A stretch of DNA of 64,000 bases from Paracoccus salipaludis. GTDB taxonomy: Bacteria > Pseudomonadota > Alphaproteobacteria > Rhodobacterales > Rhodobacteraceae. Both the position numbers and the translations under genes were made by a program. The notes below the pieces were generated by a model. It made no database searches, was not told the origin of the DNA, and saw nothing but the letters and a program-made list of their open reading frames with translations. The stretch's first letter is position 1, and each line of letters opens with the position of its first letter. This document shows positions 52,802-61,860 of this stretch, piece by piece. The stretch is from NCBI RefSeq assembly GCF_002287065.1, contig NZ_NSJZ01000002.1:372001-436000 (forward strand), given 5' to 3'.

Positions 52802-53465
52802 GGCCGAGGTTCCAGAAGGCCGCCTCGAGCCGTGTCGCGGTGGCGAAGCGCCCGGCGAGTTCGCGCCAGCGCGGCAAGGTCTCGGGTGCATCGCCCAGCC
52901 GTGCCGCAACCGCGGCGTCGATCAGCGCCCCGACCTCGCGGCAGGTCCGCTGGTAATCCTCGGACGCATAGGTGGCGATCCAGTCGCGATAAGGGCTGTC
53001 CGCCGCCCCCTCGCGTGCCAGCCGCGCCCCGATCTCGCCATACCCCAGCACGCAGGGCGCCAGCGCGGCCAGCAGGTCGAGGAAATCTCCGCTGTAGCCT
53101 GCTTCCAGCACATAGCGGGTGTAGGCCAGGTTCCCCGGCGCCTCGGGCGTGGTTTCCAGCGTCTCGGCCGGGATGCCCGCTTCGGCGCAGATGCGGATGT
53201 GCAGCGGCATCTCGTGGTTGACCAGCGCATCCACCGTGGCGATGCAGGCGCGCATCTCGGCCAGCGTTCCGGCCTTGGCGGCGCCCAGCGCCCAGGCGCG
53301 GCTGAAATGGATCAGGAAGCGATAGTCCTGCACGAGATAGCGCAGGAACCCGTCGCGCGGCAGTGTCCCGTCACCCAAGCCCTGCACGAAGGGATGGCGC
53401 ACATAGTCGTCCCACGCCCCCGCGGCCTCGCGCCAAAGGGCGAAGCTGCGGCCGTAGCCCGTCAT
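52791..53465 (-). CDS. tenA: Thiaminase II / aminopyrimidine aminohydrolase TenA
   Basis: A 224-residue TenA protein. The catalytic Cys lies in LAPCVLGYGEIG (near residue 138), and family residues include LVQDYRFLIHFSRAW and YRDWIATYASEDYQ. It hydrolyses aminopyrimidine breakdown products of thiamin so that the pyrimidine can be reused. This fits the importer genes around it. Its ATG overlaps the binding-protein stop (ATGA). Confidence 0.93.
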   Translation of the reverse strand: MTGYGRSFALWREAAGAWDDYVRHPFVQGLGDGTLPRDGFLRYLVQDYRFLIHFSRAWALGAAKAGTLAEMRACIATVDALVNHEMPLHIRICAEAGIPAETLETTPEAPGNLAYTRYVLEAGYSGDFLDLLAALAPCVLGYGEIGARLAREGAADSPYRDWIATYASEDYQRTCREVGALIDAAVAARLGDAPETLPRWRELAGRFATATRLEAAFWNLGLEN

Positions 53466-54400
53466 TCCCCGGCCCCCGGATCAAGCGCGATGCGGTCAAC
53501 CGGCCAGGCCTCGTCGATCAGCCCGGCGTCCAGCAGGAACTGCTCGAAGCGGCGATAGCGGCCGTGGTCCAGGGCGGCGGGGGACAGGGCGAAGCGGCCG
53601 AAGGTGTCCGCCCAGGCCTGGGTGTTCAGCTCGTCCGACAGGTCGGGGGCGTGGGCCGCGAAGACCTCGCGCGCCTCCTCGGGGTGGTTCAGTATGAACT
53701 GGGTGCCGCGTTCCACGGCGGACAGAAAGCGCGTGATCCGCTCGCGGTCCATGCGGTCGGGGTTGGCGACGAAGATCAGCTCGTCATAGGCGGGCAGGCC
53801 TTCTTCCTCCAGGAACAGGCAGCGGCCCTCGCCGCCCGCCAGCCGCATCTGCGTGGCCTCGAAGTTGCGGTAACCGCCGATGGTCGCATCGACCTGCTTC
53901 GACAACAGCGCGGGCGTCAGCGACCAGTTGACGTTGACCATCTCGACATCGTCCAGCGTCAGCCCGGCGGTCTTCAGCAACGCCGAGACCAGCGCCTGTT
54001 CCACGCCCGCGACGGAATAGCCGATCCTGCGGCCCTTGAGGTCGGCCACCTGCTGCACCGGCCCGTCCGCGCGGACCATGAGGCAGTTCAGCGGCATCGC
54101 GACCAATGTGCCCACGCGGCGCAGGGGCAGGCCCTCGTGCACCTGCAGGTGCAGTTGCGGCTGGTAGGTGATGGCAAGGTCGGCCTGTCCCGCCGCCACC
54201 AGCTTGGGCGGGTCGGCGGGATCGGCGGGGGCCACGATCTCGACCTGCAGCCCCGCGTCGGTGAAGAAACCGCGCTCCTGCGCGATCACGATGGGGGCGT
54301 GGTCGGGGTTCACGAACCAGTCGAGCATCAGGGTCAGCTTGTCCTGCGCCAGCGCAGGAGAGGCCAGCGCCAGCAGCGCGGCGGTCAGCAGGTGCTTCAT
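53462..54400 (-). CDS. thiY: Pyrimidine-precursor substrate-binding protein (ThiY-like, NMT1/THI5 family)
   Basis: A 312-residue periplasmic protein with signal peptide MKHLLTAALLALASPALAQ. The mature part is of the THI5-like type: LTLMLDWFVNPDHAPIVIAQ, then ADPADPPKLVAAGQADLAIT and GYSVAGVEQALVSALL. In related systems ThiY binds N-formyl-4-amino-5-aminomethyl-2-methylpyrimidine, which TenA-linked salvage uses. Its ATG overlaps the thiF stop by one base. Confidence 0.88.
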   Translation of the reverse strand: MKHLLTAALLALASPALAQDKLTLMLDWFVNPDHAPIVIAQERGFFTDAGLQVEIVAPADPADPPKLVAAGQADLAITYQPQLHLQVHEGLPLRRVGTLVAMPLNCLMVRADGPVQQVADLKGRRIGYSVAGVEQALVSALLKTAGLTLDDVEMVNVNWSLTPALLSKQVDATIGGYRNFEATQMRLAGGEGRCLFLEEEGLPAYDELIFVANPDRMDRERITRFLSAVERGTQFILNHPEEAREVFAAHAPDLSDELNTQAWADTFGRFALSPAALDHGRYRRFEQFLLDAGLIDEAWPVDRIALDPGAGE

Positions 54401-55413
54401 CAGTGGTCTCCGGCAGCGATCAGCACGATCTCGGGGTGGGTGGGGGCCAGCAGGCGCGCCGCGCGCCACGCCCGCAGGCCCGAGCGGCAGGCCAGCACGG
54501 CGCGCGTGCCCCGGGGTGGCAGGGGCGGCGCGGCGGGATCGGCGCGCAGGGCCGAAGGGTGGATGGAAACGGGGGCCTCGTCCGTGCCGCGCAGTTCCAG
54601 CACGAAGTCGCCCGGACGGATCTCGCCCGCGTCGATGAAGCGGAAGCCGCCTTCGGGTTCGGGCGCGCCGTCGAAGCGGAAGCCGCTCCACCGCAGGCCG
54701 GGGTTCAGGGTGAGAAGCTGCCCGAGGGGCGAGGGCTCGAGCCGCAGCAGCAGCGCCAGCGCCATCTGCGCCTGTGCCGTGCCCAGCATTCCCACGACCG
54801 GCCCCAGCACGCCCGCCGTGGCGCAGTTCGCGGCGCGGTCCGGCAGGTCGGGAAAGACCGCCCGCAGGCTGGGCGCGCCGCCGCAGAAGCCGCCGCAATA
54901 GCCCGACAGTCCCAGCGCCGAAGCCGAAACCAGCGGCACCACCGCCGCAAGGCAGGCGTCCGACAGGACATAGCTGGCGGCGAAGCTGTCCGCGCAGTCC
55001 AGCACGACATCCGCCCGGGCGACCAGTCCGGCCGCGTTTGCGGGCGTCAGCGGACGGGGCAGGGCCGTCACGGACACCCCGGGGTCGAGCGCCTGCACGA
55101 AGGCCCGCGCCGACTCGGCCTTGTTCCAGCCCACGCGGCCCGCATGGATCGGCTGGCGGTGCAGGTTGCCCGTCTCGGCCACATCGGGATCAACAACCGT
55201 CAGCGCGCCGACGCCCGCGCCTGCCAGGTACATGATCGCGGGCGAGCCAAGCCCGCCTGCGCCGACGACCAGCACGCTGGCCCCTCGCAGCCGCGCCTGA
55301 CCCTCCTCGCCCACCTCCGGCAGGGTCATCTGCCTGATGTGCCTTCTTTCTGACTGAAATACCCCACGGGGGTCCGGGGGTGTGAAACCCCCGGCTTCGG
55401 GCACTCCGCTCAT
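54400..55413 (-). CDS. thiF: ThiF/MoeB-type adenylyltransferase with C-terminal rhodanese-like region
   Basis: A 337-residue E1-like enzyme that should adenylate the ThiS C-terminus for sulfur transfer. It has SVLVVGAGGLGSPAIMYLAG (ATP loop), DPDVAETGNLHRQPIH and DVVLDCADSFAASYVLSDAC. The C-terminal 90 residues resemble a rhodanese (RAVLACRSGLRAWRAARLL, candidate Cys). I start at 55413, overlapping the thiE stop; this includes RRHIRQMTLPEVG, expected in the family. The first 28 residues are coded by a hairpin-rich stretch. ATG 55329 is the alternative. Confidence 0.87.
   Translation of the reverse strand: MSGVPEAGGFTPPDPRGVFQSERRHIRQMTLPEVGEEGQARLRGASVLVVGAGGLGSPAIMYLAGAGVGALTVVDPDVAETGNLHRQPIHAGRVGWNKAESARAFVQALDPGVSVTALPRPLTPANAAGLVARADVVLDCADSFAASYVLSDACLAAVVPLVSASALGLSGYCGGFCGGAPSLRAVFPDLPDRAANCATAGVLGPVVGMLGTAQAQMALALLLRLEPSPLGQLLTLNPGLRWSGFRFDGAPEPEGGFRFIDAGEIRPGDFVLELRGTDEAPVSIHPSALRADPAAPPLPPRGTRAVLACRSGLRAWRAARLLAPTHPEIVLIAAGDH
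55374..55394. repeat. Palindromic element inside the 5' end of thiF
   Basis: Arms CCGGGGGT and ACCCCCGG with loop GTGAA form a perfect 8-bp stem. With the nearby GGGGTATTTCAG and AGAAAGAAGG it resembles the intergenic palindromes common in Rhodobacteraceae genomes. It lies between the start and the conserved core of thiF. Confidence 0.45.
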
Positions 55414-56006
55414 GCCGTCACCCGCAGCCATTCCCGCATCCGAGCCTCGGGGTCGGGGTTCAGCGTGATGTCCGTCACCGCCGAGACGACATCCGCGCCC
55501 GCGTCCAGCGCCGCGCGCCCGCGCTCGGGCGTCAGGCCGCCGATGGCGACCAGCGGCACCGCGTCCACGCGCCGCTTCCATTCCCCGACGCGGTCGAGCC
55601 CCTGCGGCGCCCAAGGCATCTTCTTCAGGATCGTGGGCCAGACCGGGCCGAGCGCCACATAGTCGGGACCGACCGACAGCGCCCGGTCCAGTTCGGCGCC
55701 GTCATGGGTGGAAACTCCCAGACGCAGCCCGGCCCCCCGGATGGCGGACAGGTCGGCCCCGTCCAAGTCCTCCTGCCCCAGGTGCAGCCAGTCGCAGCCA
55801 AGCTCGATGGCAAGGCGCCAGTGGTCGTTGACCACGAGAATTGCGCCCCTCTCGCGCGCAAGGTCGCGGGCGCGGGCGATCTCGGCCCGCAGGGCCTCGT
55901 CCGACGCATCCTTCATGCGCAACTGGATCATGCGCACGCCGACAGCGAGGGCGCGGGACACCCAGTCGGCGGAATCGAAGATGGGGTAGAAGCGGGGCAG
56001 GGACAT
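55410..56006 (-). CDS. thiE: Thiamin-phosphate synthase
   Basis: A 198-residue TIM-barrel enzyme that joins the pyrimidine and thiazole moieties. Conserved parts are VRMIQLRMKD (start of the phosphate site), AILVVNDHWRLAIELGCDWL, HLGQEDLDGADL, YVALGPVWPT and LVAIGGLTPERGRAALDAGA. Length is near the usual 200-215. It starts 40 bases after the thiG stop and overlaps thiF. Confidence 0.93.
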   Translation of the reverse strand: MSLPRFYPIFDSADWVSRALAVGVRMIQLRMKDASDEALRAEIARARDLARERGAILVVNDHWRLAIELGCDWLHLGQEDLDGADLSAIRGAGLRLGVSTHDGAELDRALSVGPDYVALGPVWPTILKKMPWAPQGLDRVGEWKRRVDAVPLVAIGGLTPERGRAALDAGADVVSAVTDITLNPDPEARMREWLRVTA

Positions 56007-56046
56007 CAGCGCCTGCCCCGTCCGGGCCTCGCCGGAAACGCGCGGC

Positions 56047-56811
56047 TCATTGCAGAAACGCCTTGCCGATCACGGGGGTCGAGGGCGTGGCCATCTCCCG
56101 CGGCTCGATGGGGTCCGACAGATAGGCCGCGCGACCCGCGTCCAGCGCCTGCGCCATCGCGCGGGCCATCGTCACCGGGTCGCCCGCCTTGGCGACGGCG
56201 GTGTTCAGAAGCACGGCGTCGAAGCCAAGCTCCATGGCCGCCGCCGCGTGGCTGGGCCGGCCGATGCCCGCGTCGATCACCATGGGCACGTCGCGGAACG
56301 CCGCCCGCAGCGCCTTGAGGCCCAGCAGGTTGTTCAGCCCCAGACCCGACCCGATGGGCGCACCCCAGGGCATCAGGACCTCGCATCCCGCGCGCAGCAA
56401 CTGGTCGCAGACAGACAGGTCCTCGGTGCAATAGGGAAAAACCTTGAACCCCTGCGCGCACAGCTCGCGCGCGGCCTCGACCAGCCCGAAGACGTCGGGC
56501 GCCAGCAGGTCGCCGTGGCCGATGACCTCCAGCTTGATCCAGTTCGTCCGCAGCAGCTCGCGCGCCATCTGCGCCGTGGTCACCGCTTCCTTCACGCTGT
56601 GGCAGCCGGCGGTGTTGGGCAGAAGGACCACGCCCAGGCCCTCGATCAGCCGCAGGAAGTCCTGCCCCCCGCCGGATTCGCGCCTCAGGGACACGGTGGC
56701 CACGCCCGCGCCCGAGGCGCTGAAGGCCGCGGCAAGGATCGCGGGGCTGGGATACTGCGCCGTGCCCAGCATCATGGGCGAGCTGACCTGAGTGCCGTAG
56801 AATAGGGGCAT
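56047..56811 (-). CDS. thiG: Thiazole synthase ThiG
   Basis: A 254-residue TIM-barrel enzyme making the thiazole phosphate from dehydroglycine, deoxyxylulose 5-phosphate and ThiS-thiocarboxylate. The Schiff-base Lys lies in [10 protein letters not shown] (near residue 93). [35 protein letters not shown] and [17 protein letters not shown] are diagnostic. The start at 56811 is fixed by GGAGGG; the frame continues open into thiS. One base separates it from thiS. Confidence 0.96.
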   Translation of the reverse strand: MPLFYGTQVSSPMMLGTAQYPSPAILAAAFSASGAGVATVSLRRESGGGQDFLRLIEGLGVVLLPNTAGCHSVKEAVTTAQMARELLRTNWIKLEVIGHGDLLAPDVFGLVEAARELCAQGFKVFPYCTEDLSVCDQLLRAGCEVLMPWGAPIGSGLGLNNLLGLKALRAAFRDVPMVIDAGIGRPSHAAAAMELGFDAVLLNTAVAKAGDPVTMARAMAQALDAGRAAYLSDPIEPREMATPSTPVIGKAFLQ

Positions 56812-56812
56812 C

Positions 56813-57010
56813 CTACCCTCCCTGCATGGGTGCGACGATTTCCAGCGAATCACCCGGCGACAAGGCCGTGGCGGCGCGCGCATCGGCGGGCACGAAGATC
56901 CCGTTCAGCGCCGTTGCGACCCTGGCTTCGGAAAGCTCAAGCGCGGCAAGCGCCTCGGCCAGCGTCGTGGCGTGGATTTCCTGCGGGTCACCGTTGATCG
57001 TCAGTTTCAT
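56813..57010 (-). CDS. thiS: Sulfur carrier protein ThiS
   Basis: A 65-residue ubiquitin-like protein ([20 protein letters not shown]). It ends in PMQGG, the Gly-Gly terminus that ThiF adenylates and that carries sulfur to ThiG. The ATG at 57010 lies inside the end of thiO (23-base overlap). Length is exactly typical. Confidence 0.94.
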   Translation of the reverse strand: MKLTINGDPQEIHATTLAEALAALELSEARVATALNGIFVPADARAATALSPGDSLEIVAPMQGG

Positions 57011-57977
57011 GCCAGAACTCCGGTTTTTCGCCCGTCTCGACATGATCAGCCAACTGCCGCGCGAGTGCTGGCGCAAGCAGATAACCATGGCGATAAAGGC
57101 CATTCGCATAAATCCGTCCGGCCGCGCGGCCGATCCGGGGCAGGTTGTCGGGAAATGCCGGGCGCGCCTCGGCCCCCAGTTCCAGGATCTCGGCCTCTCC
57201 GAAGGCCGGGTTCAGCGCATAGGCCGCGCTGAGCAGCTCCAGCACGGACCGCGCCGTGACCACGCCGCGCCGGTCGCTTTCGATCATCGTCGCGCCCAGC
57301 ATGAACAGGCCCTCGCCGCGCGGGACCAGGTAGATCGGCACGCGCGGGTGCAGCAGGCGGACGGGACGCGCAAGCGTCACCTCGGGGCAGCGCAGCACCA
57401 GCATCTCGCCGCGCACGCCGCGCAACTCGGGCAGGATGTCGCGGGCGGCAAGGCCCCGGCAGTCGATGACCTGGCCCGCGTCGTCGGGCGGCCCGGCCGT
57501 CACGCCGATGCCGCGCCCGGCCAGCCCGGCCTGCAGCGCGGCCAGCGCGGCGCGGGGGTCCAGGTGCGCCTCGGCGGGGAAGAACAGCGCGCGGTCGAAA
57601 CGCCCGGCCAGATCCGGTTCCAGTTCGGCCACGCGGTTGCCGCCGATGACGTCGTAGCCTTGGGTCCGGCGGGCGAAGCGGTCCAGTTCCGCCCGGTCCC
57701 GGCCCAGCGCCACGACCAGCGTGCCGTTGCGGCTGACGCCGCCCGCATGGCGGTCCCACCAGTCGATCGAAGCCTGACCGTGACGCAGCACGGGCTCCTC
57801 GGCGCTTTCGAATTCGCAGAACGGGGCGAGCATCCCGCCCGCCCACCAGGAACAGCCGTGCCCGCCGGGGCCCAGCGCGGGATCGACCAGCGTGACGGCA
57901 TGACCCCGCGTGGCAAGCTCGGTCGCCGTGGCAAGGCCCAGGACGCCGGCGCCGAGGATGGTGACGGCCGCGCTCAT
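56988..57977 (-). CDS. thiO: Glycine oxidase ThiO
   Basis: A 329-residue flavoenzyme that oxidises glycine to dehydroglycine for thiazole synthesis, marking the aerobic branch (no thiH is seen). FAD binding: VTILGAGVLGLATATELATR near the N-terminus; also GCSWWAGGMLAPFCE, LFMLGATMIESDRRG and the C-terminal NGLYRHGYLLAPALAR. The ATG at 57977 overlaps the thiD stop (ATGA). Confidence 0.94.
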   Translation of the reverse strand: MSAAVTILGAGVLGLATATELATRGHAVTLVDPALGPGGHGCSWWAGGMLAPFCEFESAEEPVLRHGQASIDWWDRHAGGVSRNGTLVVALGRDRAELDRFARRTQGYDVIGGNRVAELEPDLAGRFDRALFFPAEAHLDPRAALAALQAGLAGRGIGVTAGPPDDAGQVIDCRGLAARDILPELRGVRGEMLVLRCPEVTLARPVRLLHPRVPIYLVPRGEGLFMLGATMIESDRRGVVTARSVLELLSAAYALNPAFGEAEILELGAEARPAFPDNLPRIGRAAGRIYANGLYRHGYLLAPALARQLADHVETGEKPEFWHETDDQR

Positions 57978-58768
57978 TCCCGCCACCATTGGTGGAAGTG
58001 GTGGACCGGGCCGTGACCCGAGCCGACTCGCAGCCGGTCGGCGGCGGCAATGGCGCCCTGCAGCCAGCCATGCGCGCGCGCTACCGCCTCGGGCACGGGC
58101 AGGCCCTGCGCCAGCCCGGCCGCGATGGCCGAGGACAGCGAGCAGCCGGTGCCATGCGTGTTCCCCGTCTCGATCCGGGGGGCCGAGAAGCTGCGCGTCG
58201 CGGGCCCAATCAGCAGGTCGGTGCAGACCGGGCCCTCGGCATGACCGCCCTTCATCAGCACCCAGCCCGTGCCCAGCTTGCACAGCGCGCGGCCCTGCAC
58301 CTCGGCCTCGGTCGGGTCTGCGGCGACCATGCGGGACAGAAGCCGCGCCGCCTCGGGCAGGTTCGGTGTCAGGACCGTGGCGCGGGGGATCAGCAATTCG
58401 CGCATCGCGTCGATGGCGTCGTCCTGGATCAGCCGGTCGCCGGACTTGGCGATCATCACCGGGTCCAGCACCAGGGGCACGGCACGCCCTTCCAGCGCCT
58501 CGGCCACGGCCCTTGTCGCCTCGGCCGTGCCCAGCATCCCGATCTTGACCGCGCCGATGCCGAGGTCGTCGAAGACCGCATCCACCTGCGCGCGGATCAT
58601 GGCGGCCGAGACGCCTTCCACGCGGGTCACGGCGCGGGTGTTCTGCGCGGTGATGGCGGTCAGGACGCTGGCGCCATAGACGCCCAGCGCCGAGAATGTC
58701 TTGAGATCGGCCTGGATGCCGGCCCCGCCGCCGCTGTCGGACCCCGCGATGGTCAGCGCGATCGCCAT
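57974..58768 (-). CDS. thiD: Bifunctional hydroxymethylpyrimidine/phosphomethylpyrimidine kinase ThiD
   Basis: A 264-residue ribokinase-family kinase adding two phosphates to the pyrimidine. ALTIAGSDSGGGAGIQADLK is the substrate loop, VLDPVMIAKSGDRL and TPNLPEAARLL follow, and the anion hole ETGNTHGTGCSLSSAIAAGL holds the catalytic Asp-like position region. I use the ATG at 58768 (GGGGGAAG upstream), eight codons inside the open frame. First gene of the operon, 60 bases after the riboswitch. Confidence 0.95.
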   Translation of the reverse strand: MAIALTIAGSDSGGGAGIQADLKTFSALGVYGASVLTAITAQNTRAVTRVEGVSAAMIRAQVDAVFDDLGIGAVKIGMLGTAEATRAVAEALEGRAVPLVLDPVMIAKSGDRLIQDDAIDAMRELLIPRATVLTPNLPEAARLLSRMVAADPTEAEVQGRALCKLGTGWVLMKGGHAEGPVCTDLLIGPATRSFSAPRIETGNTHGTGCSLSSAIAAGLAQGLPVPEAVARAHGWLQGAIAAADRLRVGSGHGPVHHFHQWWRE

Positions 58769-58828
58769 GTCTTCCCCCACTAAAGCCGGCATGGGGGAAC
58801 ATCAGGCCACGGTCGCGCGGCACTGCCC

Positions 58829-58911
58829 GTTCCCTTCGCCGGCATGACCCGGATCAGGTTCGATGGGTGCTGTGCCTTGCACATCTCAGCCCCGCACGGG
58901 GCGCCCCAACG
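58829..58911 (-). promoter_or_regulatory. TPP riboswitch (THI box)
   Basis: The minus strand carries the conserved thiamin pyrophosphate aptamer: GGGGCGCC, then GGGGCTGAGATG, a variable arm, ACCCATCGAACCTGATCCGG and GTCATGCCGGCGAAGGGA. The order and spacing match the class. It lies directly upstream of thiD, so the whole operon down to thiX should be shut down when thiamin pyrophosphate is plentiful. The region between it and the ATG is short, which favours control of translation initiation, though I did not model the expression platform. Confidence 0.95.
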
Positions 58912-58968
58912 AGCGTCGAGTGCGACTATAGGTGCCCGCCACGGCAAGGCAACCTTATTCTTGGAACA

Positions 58969-58992
58969 GGGCGCGCCGGGGGCCGCGCGCCC
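58969..58992 (-). terminator. Hairpin after glutamate dehydrogenase gene
   Basis: Arms GGGCGCGC and GCGCGCCC form an 8-bp stem with an eight-base loop, 9 bases after the gdh stop. On the minus strand only scattered T residues follow (TGTTCC), so termination may be weak. Confidence 0.5.
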
Positions 58993-59001
58993 CGGCCGGG
59001 C

Positions 59002-60435
59002 CTACAGTCCCAGCGCGTCGTAGCTGGCCGCGATGCGGCGGATGGCCACGATATAGGCCGCGATCCTCAGGTCCGGCACGCGCGAGTCGCTGGCCAGCAC
59101 CGTCACCATCTGCTGGAAGGCCGCCCGCATCGTGTCGTCGAGGCCCGAGCGCACTAGTTCCAGTTCATCCGCGCCGCGCAGGTATTTCTGCTTGAAGCCG
59201 TGGGACAGCGCGCCCTTCAGCCCCGTCTCGGCGGCAAGCCGTTCCAGTTCGTTCACCAGCAGGGCGTGGCGGGCTTCCTCCTGCCGCCGCTCCAGCCGGC
59301 CGAAGCTGATCTGCTGCAGGTTCTTGACCCATTCGAAATAGCTGACCGTCACCCCGCCCGCGTTGGCGTAAAGGTCGGGGACGATGACCACGCCGCGGTT
59401 GCGCAGGATCTCGTCGGCCTCGGCGGTGACGGGGCCGTTCGCGGCTTCGACGATCAGCCGGGCGCGGATGGCGCCGGCGTTGCCGACATGGATCACGGCC
59501 TCCATCGCCGCCGGGATCAGGATGTCGCAATCCAGTTCCAGCGCACGGGCCGAGTTCGGCTCGAACGTCGCGCCGGGGAAGTCCCTGACCCCGCCCGTCA
59601 CGCGCAGGTGCGCCTGCAGGGCGGCAATGTCCAGGCCCGCCTCGTTCATCACCGCGCCGTCGCGCTCGGCCACGGCGACGATCTTCGCGCCGTCCTCGGT
59701 GGACAGGAACTGCGCCGCGTGGAAACCCACGTTGCCCAGGCCCTGCACCACGATCCGCTGCCCCTCGAGGCTGCCCGACAGCCCGGCGCGCGCCAGCACC
59801 TCAGGGGTGCGGAAAACCTCGCGCAGGGCATATTGCACACCGCGCCCCGTGGCCTCGACCCGGCCCGCGATGCCGCCCAGCCGCAGCGGCTTGCCGGTGA
59901 CGCAGGCGCGCGCGTTGATGTCCTCGGGGTGCAGGCGCTTGTAGGCGTCGGCCATCCAGGCCATCTCGCGCTCGCCCGTGCCCATGTCGGGGGCGGGCAC
60001 GTTCTGGCTGGGCGAGATCAGGCTGCGCCGCGACAGCTCGTAGGTGAAGCGGCGGGTGATCTTCTCAAGCTCGTCCTCCTCCCACTGGCGGGGGTCCAGC
60101 GTCAGCCCGCCCTTCGAGCCGCCGAAGGGCAGTTCCACCAGCGAGCACTTGTAGGTCATCAGCGCGGCCAGCGCCTCGACCTCGTCCTGGTTCACGTTGG
60201 CGGCATAGCGGATGCCCCCCTTGACCGGCTCGTGGTGTTCGGAATGGACCGACCGGTAGCCGGTGAAGGTGTGGATCTGCCCGCGCAGCCGCACCCCGAA
60301 GCGGACCACATAGGTCGAATTGCAGACGCGGATCTTCTCCTCGAGCCCCGGCTCGAGGTCCATCAGCTGCGCGGCCTGCGTGAACATCCGGTCCACCGAG
60401 TCGCGGAACGAGGCGTGCATGAGCGGGGCGTTCAT
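59002..60435 (-). CDS. Glutamate dehydrogenase (Glu/Leu/Phe/Val family)
   Basis: A 477-residue dehydrogenase interconverting glutamate and 2-oxoglutarate plus ammonia. Substrate-site parts are EPVKGGIRYAANVNQDEVEA, TYKCSLVELPFGGSKGGL (catalytic lysines) and PAPDMGTGEREMAWM; the cofactor fold has VVQGLGNVGFHAAQFL. It is longer than the common 420-450-residue forms but still in range. AAGGA precedes the ATG. It stands as a single gene. Confidence 0.93.
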   Translation of the reverse strand: MNAPLMHASFRDSVDRMFTQAAQLMDLEPGLEEKIRVCNSTYVVRFGVRLRGQIHTFTGYRSVHSEHHEPVKGGIRYAANVNQDEVEALAALMTYKCSLVELPFGGSKGGLTLDPRQWEEDELEKITRRFTYELSRRSLISPSQNVPAPDMGTGEREMAWMADAYKRLHPEDINARACVTGKPLRLGGIAGRVEATGRGVQYALREVFRTPEVLARAGLSGSLEGQRIVVQGLGNVGFHAAQFLSTEDGAKIVAVAERDGAVMNEAGLDIAALQAHLRVTGGVRDFPGATFEPNSARALELDCDILIPAAMEAVIHVGNAGAIRARLIVEAANGPVTAEADEILRNRGVVIVPDLYANAGGVTVSYFEWVKNLQQISFGRLERRQEEARHALLVNELERLAAETGLKGALSHGFKQKYLRGADELELVRSGLDDTMRAAFQQMVTVLASDSRVPDLRIAAYIVAIRRIAASYDALGL

Positions 60436-60548
60436 CGGGGCGTCCTTCTGAGGGGCGCCTGCCGGCGCCGGGCCATGTGCTGCCCGAAGCTTAGGCAGTT
60501 CGGGCGCCCTGCGTCCACGACCGAGCGACGTTCCGCCGGTTCGGCTGG

Positions 60549-61847
60549 TCAGTTCGCCGGACGCATCCCCGGCTTCATCGGCCGGCCCGCGACATAGGTT
60601 TCCACGACGGCCCGGTCGTCGCCCATGACCTGCAGGATGAACAGTTCCTGCATCAGCGAGTCCACCTTGTCGTGGCGCAGCCGCATCGCCTGGGTCGCGC
60701 GGGGGTCCAGCACCACAAGGTCCGCGAAGCGGCCTGGCTGGACGCTTCCGACCCGGTCCTCGATCCCCAGCGCCACGGCATTGCCGCGCGTGGCCCAGTG
60801 GAAGGCCGCAAGCGGGTGCATCCGCTGGCCGCGCATCTGGGCGATCTTGTAGGCCTCGGCCAGTGTCGCCAGCATCGACCAGTTGGTGCCGCCGCCGATG
60901 TCGGTGGCGACGCCGGTGACGATGCCCGCGTCCCGCATCCCCCGGTCGTCGAACAGCCCCGATCCGAGAAACAGGTTCGAGGTCGGGCAGTGGATCGCCC
61001 GCGTTCCCGTTTCGGCCATCCGCGCGATCTCGCGGTCGTTCATGTGGATCGCGTGGCCCATCAGGCTGCGCGGCCCCAGCAGGCCGAAGCGGTCGTAGAT
61101 GTCGAGGTAGTCCTGCGCCTCGGGGTAAAGCTGCATGGTCAGCTCGATCTCGGCGCGGTTCTCGTTCAGGTGCGTCTGGACCGCGAGACCGGGGTTCTCG
61201 GCAGCCAGCGTGCCCGCCGCGCGCAACTGCCCGGGCGTCGAGGTGATCGCGAAGCGCGGCGTGATGACATATTCCAGCCGCCCGCGCCCGTGCCAGCGGT
61301 CGATCAGCGCGCGGCTGTCGTCATAGGAGGCTTGCGCCGTGTCCAGCACCGCGTCGGGCGCGTTGCGGTCCATCATGACCTTGCCCGCCAGCATCGCCAT
61401 GCCCCGCACCTCGGCCGCCGTGAACAGCGCCTCGGCGCTTTCGCGGTGGACGGAACAGAAGGCGCTGGCGGTGGTGGTGCCGTTCAGCAGCAGCTGGTCC
61501 AGGAAGGCCTCGGCCATGCGGGCGGCATGGGCCGGGTCGCGGTATTGCGCCTCGATGGGGAAGGTGTGGTCGTTCAGCCAGTCCAGAAGCTGCGCGGCCC
61601 AGGCCGCCACGACCTGCACCTGCGGGAAATGGATATGCGGATCGATGAAGCCCGCCATGATGATATGCGGGCGGTGATCGATTTCCCGTGCCTCGGGGTC
61701 GCGGGTGTCGGCGTAGTCGCCCACGGCAAGGATGCGGCCGTCCTCGACCAGGATCGCCCCGTTCTCCCAGAAGCGGTGGCTGTCGGCGGTCTCGGCCGGG
61801 TCGGCGTGAAAGCTCAGCACGCGGCCGCGCAGAAGGGTCTTTGTCAT
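60549..61847 (-). CDS. guaD: Guanine deaminase
   Basis: A 432-residue amidohydrolase converting guanine to xanthine. The zinc site begins in AGFIDPHIHFPQ (HxH), followed by TTTASAFCSVHRES, QTHLNENRAEIELTMQLYPE, MGHAIHMND and the Asp in VATDIGGGTNWSM; TSNLFLGSGLF is diagnostic. The product is the substrate of the adjacent xanthine dehydrogenase. It lies 13 bases after xdhC on the same strand. Confidence 0.94.
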   Translation of the reverse strand: MTKTLLRGRVLSFHADPAETADSHRFWENGAILVEDGRILAVGDYADTRDPEAREIDHRPHIIMAGFIDPHIHFPQVQVVAAWAAQLLDWLNDHTFPIEAQYRDPAHAARMAEAFLDQLLLNGTTTASAFCSVHRESAEALFTAAEVRGMAMLAGKVMMDRNAPDAVLDTAQASYDDSRALIDRWHGRGRLEYVITPRFAITSTPGQLRAAGTLAAENPGLAVQTHLNENRAEIELTMQLYPEAQDYLDIYDRFGLLGPRSLMGHAIHMNDREIARMAETGTRAIHCPTSNLFLGSGLFDDRGMRDAGIVTGVATDIGGGTNWSMLATLAEAYKIAQMRGQRMHPLAAFHWATRGNAVALGIEDRVGSVQPGRFADLVVLDPRATQAMRLRHDKVDSLMQELFILQVMGDDRAVVETYVAGRPMKPGMRPAN

Positions 61848-61860
61848 GGGGGCTTTCGGT

